From assembly GCF_010500895.1 (NCBI RefSeq), contig NZ_JAAAWO010000002.1, positions 468,376-532,375 of the forward strand: a DNA stretch of 64,000 nucleotides. The letters run 5' to 3'. Below are positions 63,078 through 64,000 of this stretch, one piece after another (within the stretch, counting starts at the first letter, position 1; each line of letters starts with the position of its first letter). This stretch comes from Alteromonas genovensis. GTDB taxonomy: Bacteria; Pseudomonadota; Gammaproteobacteria; Enterobacterales; Alteromonadaceae. The position numbers and the translations under genes were made by a program. The notes beneath the pieces were generated by a model. It saw nothing but the letters and a program-made list of their open reading frames with translations, was not told the origin of the DNA and made no database searches.

Positions 63078-63853
63078 TGGCAGCTTCAGTAAGAAACACC
63101 ATTAAGTGGGGCGTTACGCTATGTGCCGCCCTCACAGCCTCTACTGGCTTCGCACAGGCACCTGTCGTTAATGCGAATGGCGGCAGCGAGCTTGAACAAC
63201 GTATTGTTGTGCTAGAGCGTATTGTAAAAAGTCGAACTGAGATGCAGCATAGAATGCAAACTCAACTAGATAATATGCAAAACGAGGTTGACCAGCTTCG
63301 CGGTGCGGTTGAGGTTAATACCAATGAACTTCAAAAAGTACTGGAACGCCAGCGAGAGCTCTATCTAGAAATAGATAAACGGGTAGAGGCCTTAAAGCAA
63401 AGTGGCGCGTTAACAAGCACAAGCTCCTCTGGTGCGGTAAGCACAGTGCCGGAATCGGCACCAGCATCGCCTGTGCAGGTCGGAGAAAGCGAAGCTTATG
63501 AGAGTGCTGTTAACCTTATATTGAAGTCGCGAGAGTACGACAAAGCGATACCTGCTTTCCAGTCTTTCATCGAGCGTTTTCCAAACAGTGAATATGCGCC
63601 AAATGCGCACTACTGGCTTGGGCAGCTGTTGTTTAACAAGCAACAGTGGAGCGATGCAAGCGAGCAGTTCAATATTGTGGTTAATCGGTTCTCAAGTTCA
63701 ACGAAGCGACCTGATGCGCTATTGAAACTTGGCGTTATCGCCCAGAGAAATGGTGACAACGCATCGGCACGCCAACTATTTTTGCAAGTAGTGAACGAAC
63801 ACCCCGATTCATCTGCTAAACGTTTAGCAGAATCAAGGTTAAACAACTTGTAA
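63077..63853 (+). CDS. cpoB: CpoB (YbgF), Tol-Pal coordinator of division septal synthesis
   Basis: A 258-residue periplasmic protein. The signal peptide (about 1-27, ending GFAQA) precedes a trimerising coiled coil (about 35-105), a Ser/Ala-rich linker, and TPR repeats (about 135-258, including YAPNAHYWLGQLLFNKQQWSDA). It coordinates PBP1B/LpoB with Tol constriction in E. coli. It is the last gene of the operon and is followed by a terminator. Confidence 0.95.
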   Translation: MAASVRNTIKWGVTLCAALTASTGFAQAPVVNANGGSELEQRIVVLERIVKSRTEMQHRMQTQLDNMQNEVDQLRGAVEVNTNELQKVLERQRELYLEIDKRVEALKQSGALTSTSSSGAVSTVPESAPASPVQVGESEAYESAVNLILKSREYDKAIPAFQSFIERFPNSEYAPNAHYWLGQLLFNKQQWSDASEQFNIVVNRFSSSTKRPDALLKLGVIAQRNGDNASARQLFLQVVNEHPDSSAKRLAESRLNNL

Positions 63854-63890
63854 TAATTAAAGCCCCGTTAAAGTGGGCTGATACTTTATT

Positions 63891-63917
63891 AGGGATCTAC
63901 TTATGTAGATCCCTTTT
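63891..63917 (+). terminator. Intrinsic terminator after cpoB
   Basis: AGGGATCTAC-TTAT-GTAGATCCCT forms a perfect 10-bp stem followed by TTT. A weaker AGCCC/GGGCT hairpin precedes it. Nothing recognisable follows to the window end. Confidence 0.85.
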
Positions 63918-64000
63918 CATTTATATGCTTAAAATCATGCCTTTAGCATTAGATAATGACCATGAATGTCATTCACGAGCAAGTTTTAATTATTTAATAT

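Noticed and set aside
1..64000. CRISPR arrays, tRNA or rRNA genes, phage or IS genes
   Set aside because: No regularly spaced repeats, no cloverleaf-like sequence and no transposase, integrase or structural phage protein were recognised on reading both strands.

Overview
The window reads as chromosomal DNA of a marine gammaproteobacterium of the Alteromonadales, most likely Alteromonas. That rests on the close fit of FadJ, Ffh, RpsP-RimM-TrmD-RplS, TyrA/PheA, RuvABC and Tol-Pal to gammaproteobacterial forms, on moderate GC, and on abundant GGDEF/EAL and partner-switching signalling. The genus is an inference from memory of the families, not from a search. No transposase, phage gene, tRNA, rRNA or CRISPR array was seen.

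Layout. 1-2.3 kb: the 3' end of fadJ, then a small-gene patch. On the minus strand this patch holds a double-glycine bacteriocin-like peptide overlapping a small membrane (immunity-like) gene; on the plus strand it holds an amber-interrupted remnant and a small membrane protein; a minus-strand 55-residue exported peptide follows. 2.5-10 kb: a 1515-residue propeller-PAS-GGDEF-EAL sensor and an M16 (insulinase/pitrilysin) protease. 10.2-15.3 kb: sixA, a 70-residue protein behind a sigma-28-like promoter, corB, ypjD and ffh. 15.3-20.9 kb: a translationally coupled SMC/MksB-MksE-MksF condensin-like operon with no MksG/JetD partner. 21-32 kb: a TerB-like protein, an alpha/beta hydrolase lipoprotein, an RND pump with its adaptor, a 265-bp nested-palindrome repeat, an ABC exporter, MscS and an M20 peptidase. 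32.3-34.3 kb: rpsP-rimM-trmD-rplS, which in E. coli follows ffh directly, so about 17 kb separates them here. 34.4-41.5 kb: a periplasmic binding protein, an enoyl-CoA isomerase, a YdjM-like membrane protein, then aroF-tyrA (with a TyrR-box-like site) convergent with pheA (with a Phe-rich leader peptide and attenuator). 41.5-48.3 kb: signalling (a double-receiver protein, YciH, a STAS antagonist with a REC-PP2C-HATPase regulator, a TerB protein, a GGDEF-EAL protein, an EF-hand protein). 48.4-53.6 kb: the GlrK-QseG-GlrR operon, a GAF protein and a DUF72 protein. 53.8-58.3 kb: aspS-nudB-ruvC-ruvA-ruvB. 58.3-58.5 kb: a predicted minus-strand small RNA. 58.7-63.9 kb: ybgC-tolQRAB-pal-cpoB.

Most of the window is core housekeeping. 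The best candidates for something undescribed are the double-glycine peptide/immunity pair at 0.8-1.2 kb, the orphan small RNA between ruvB and ybgC, the MksBEF-like operon beside ffh, and the nested-hairpin repeat at 27.3 kb, which has a half-copy relative just upstream of ffh.
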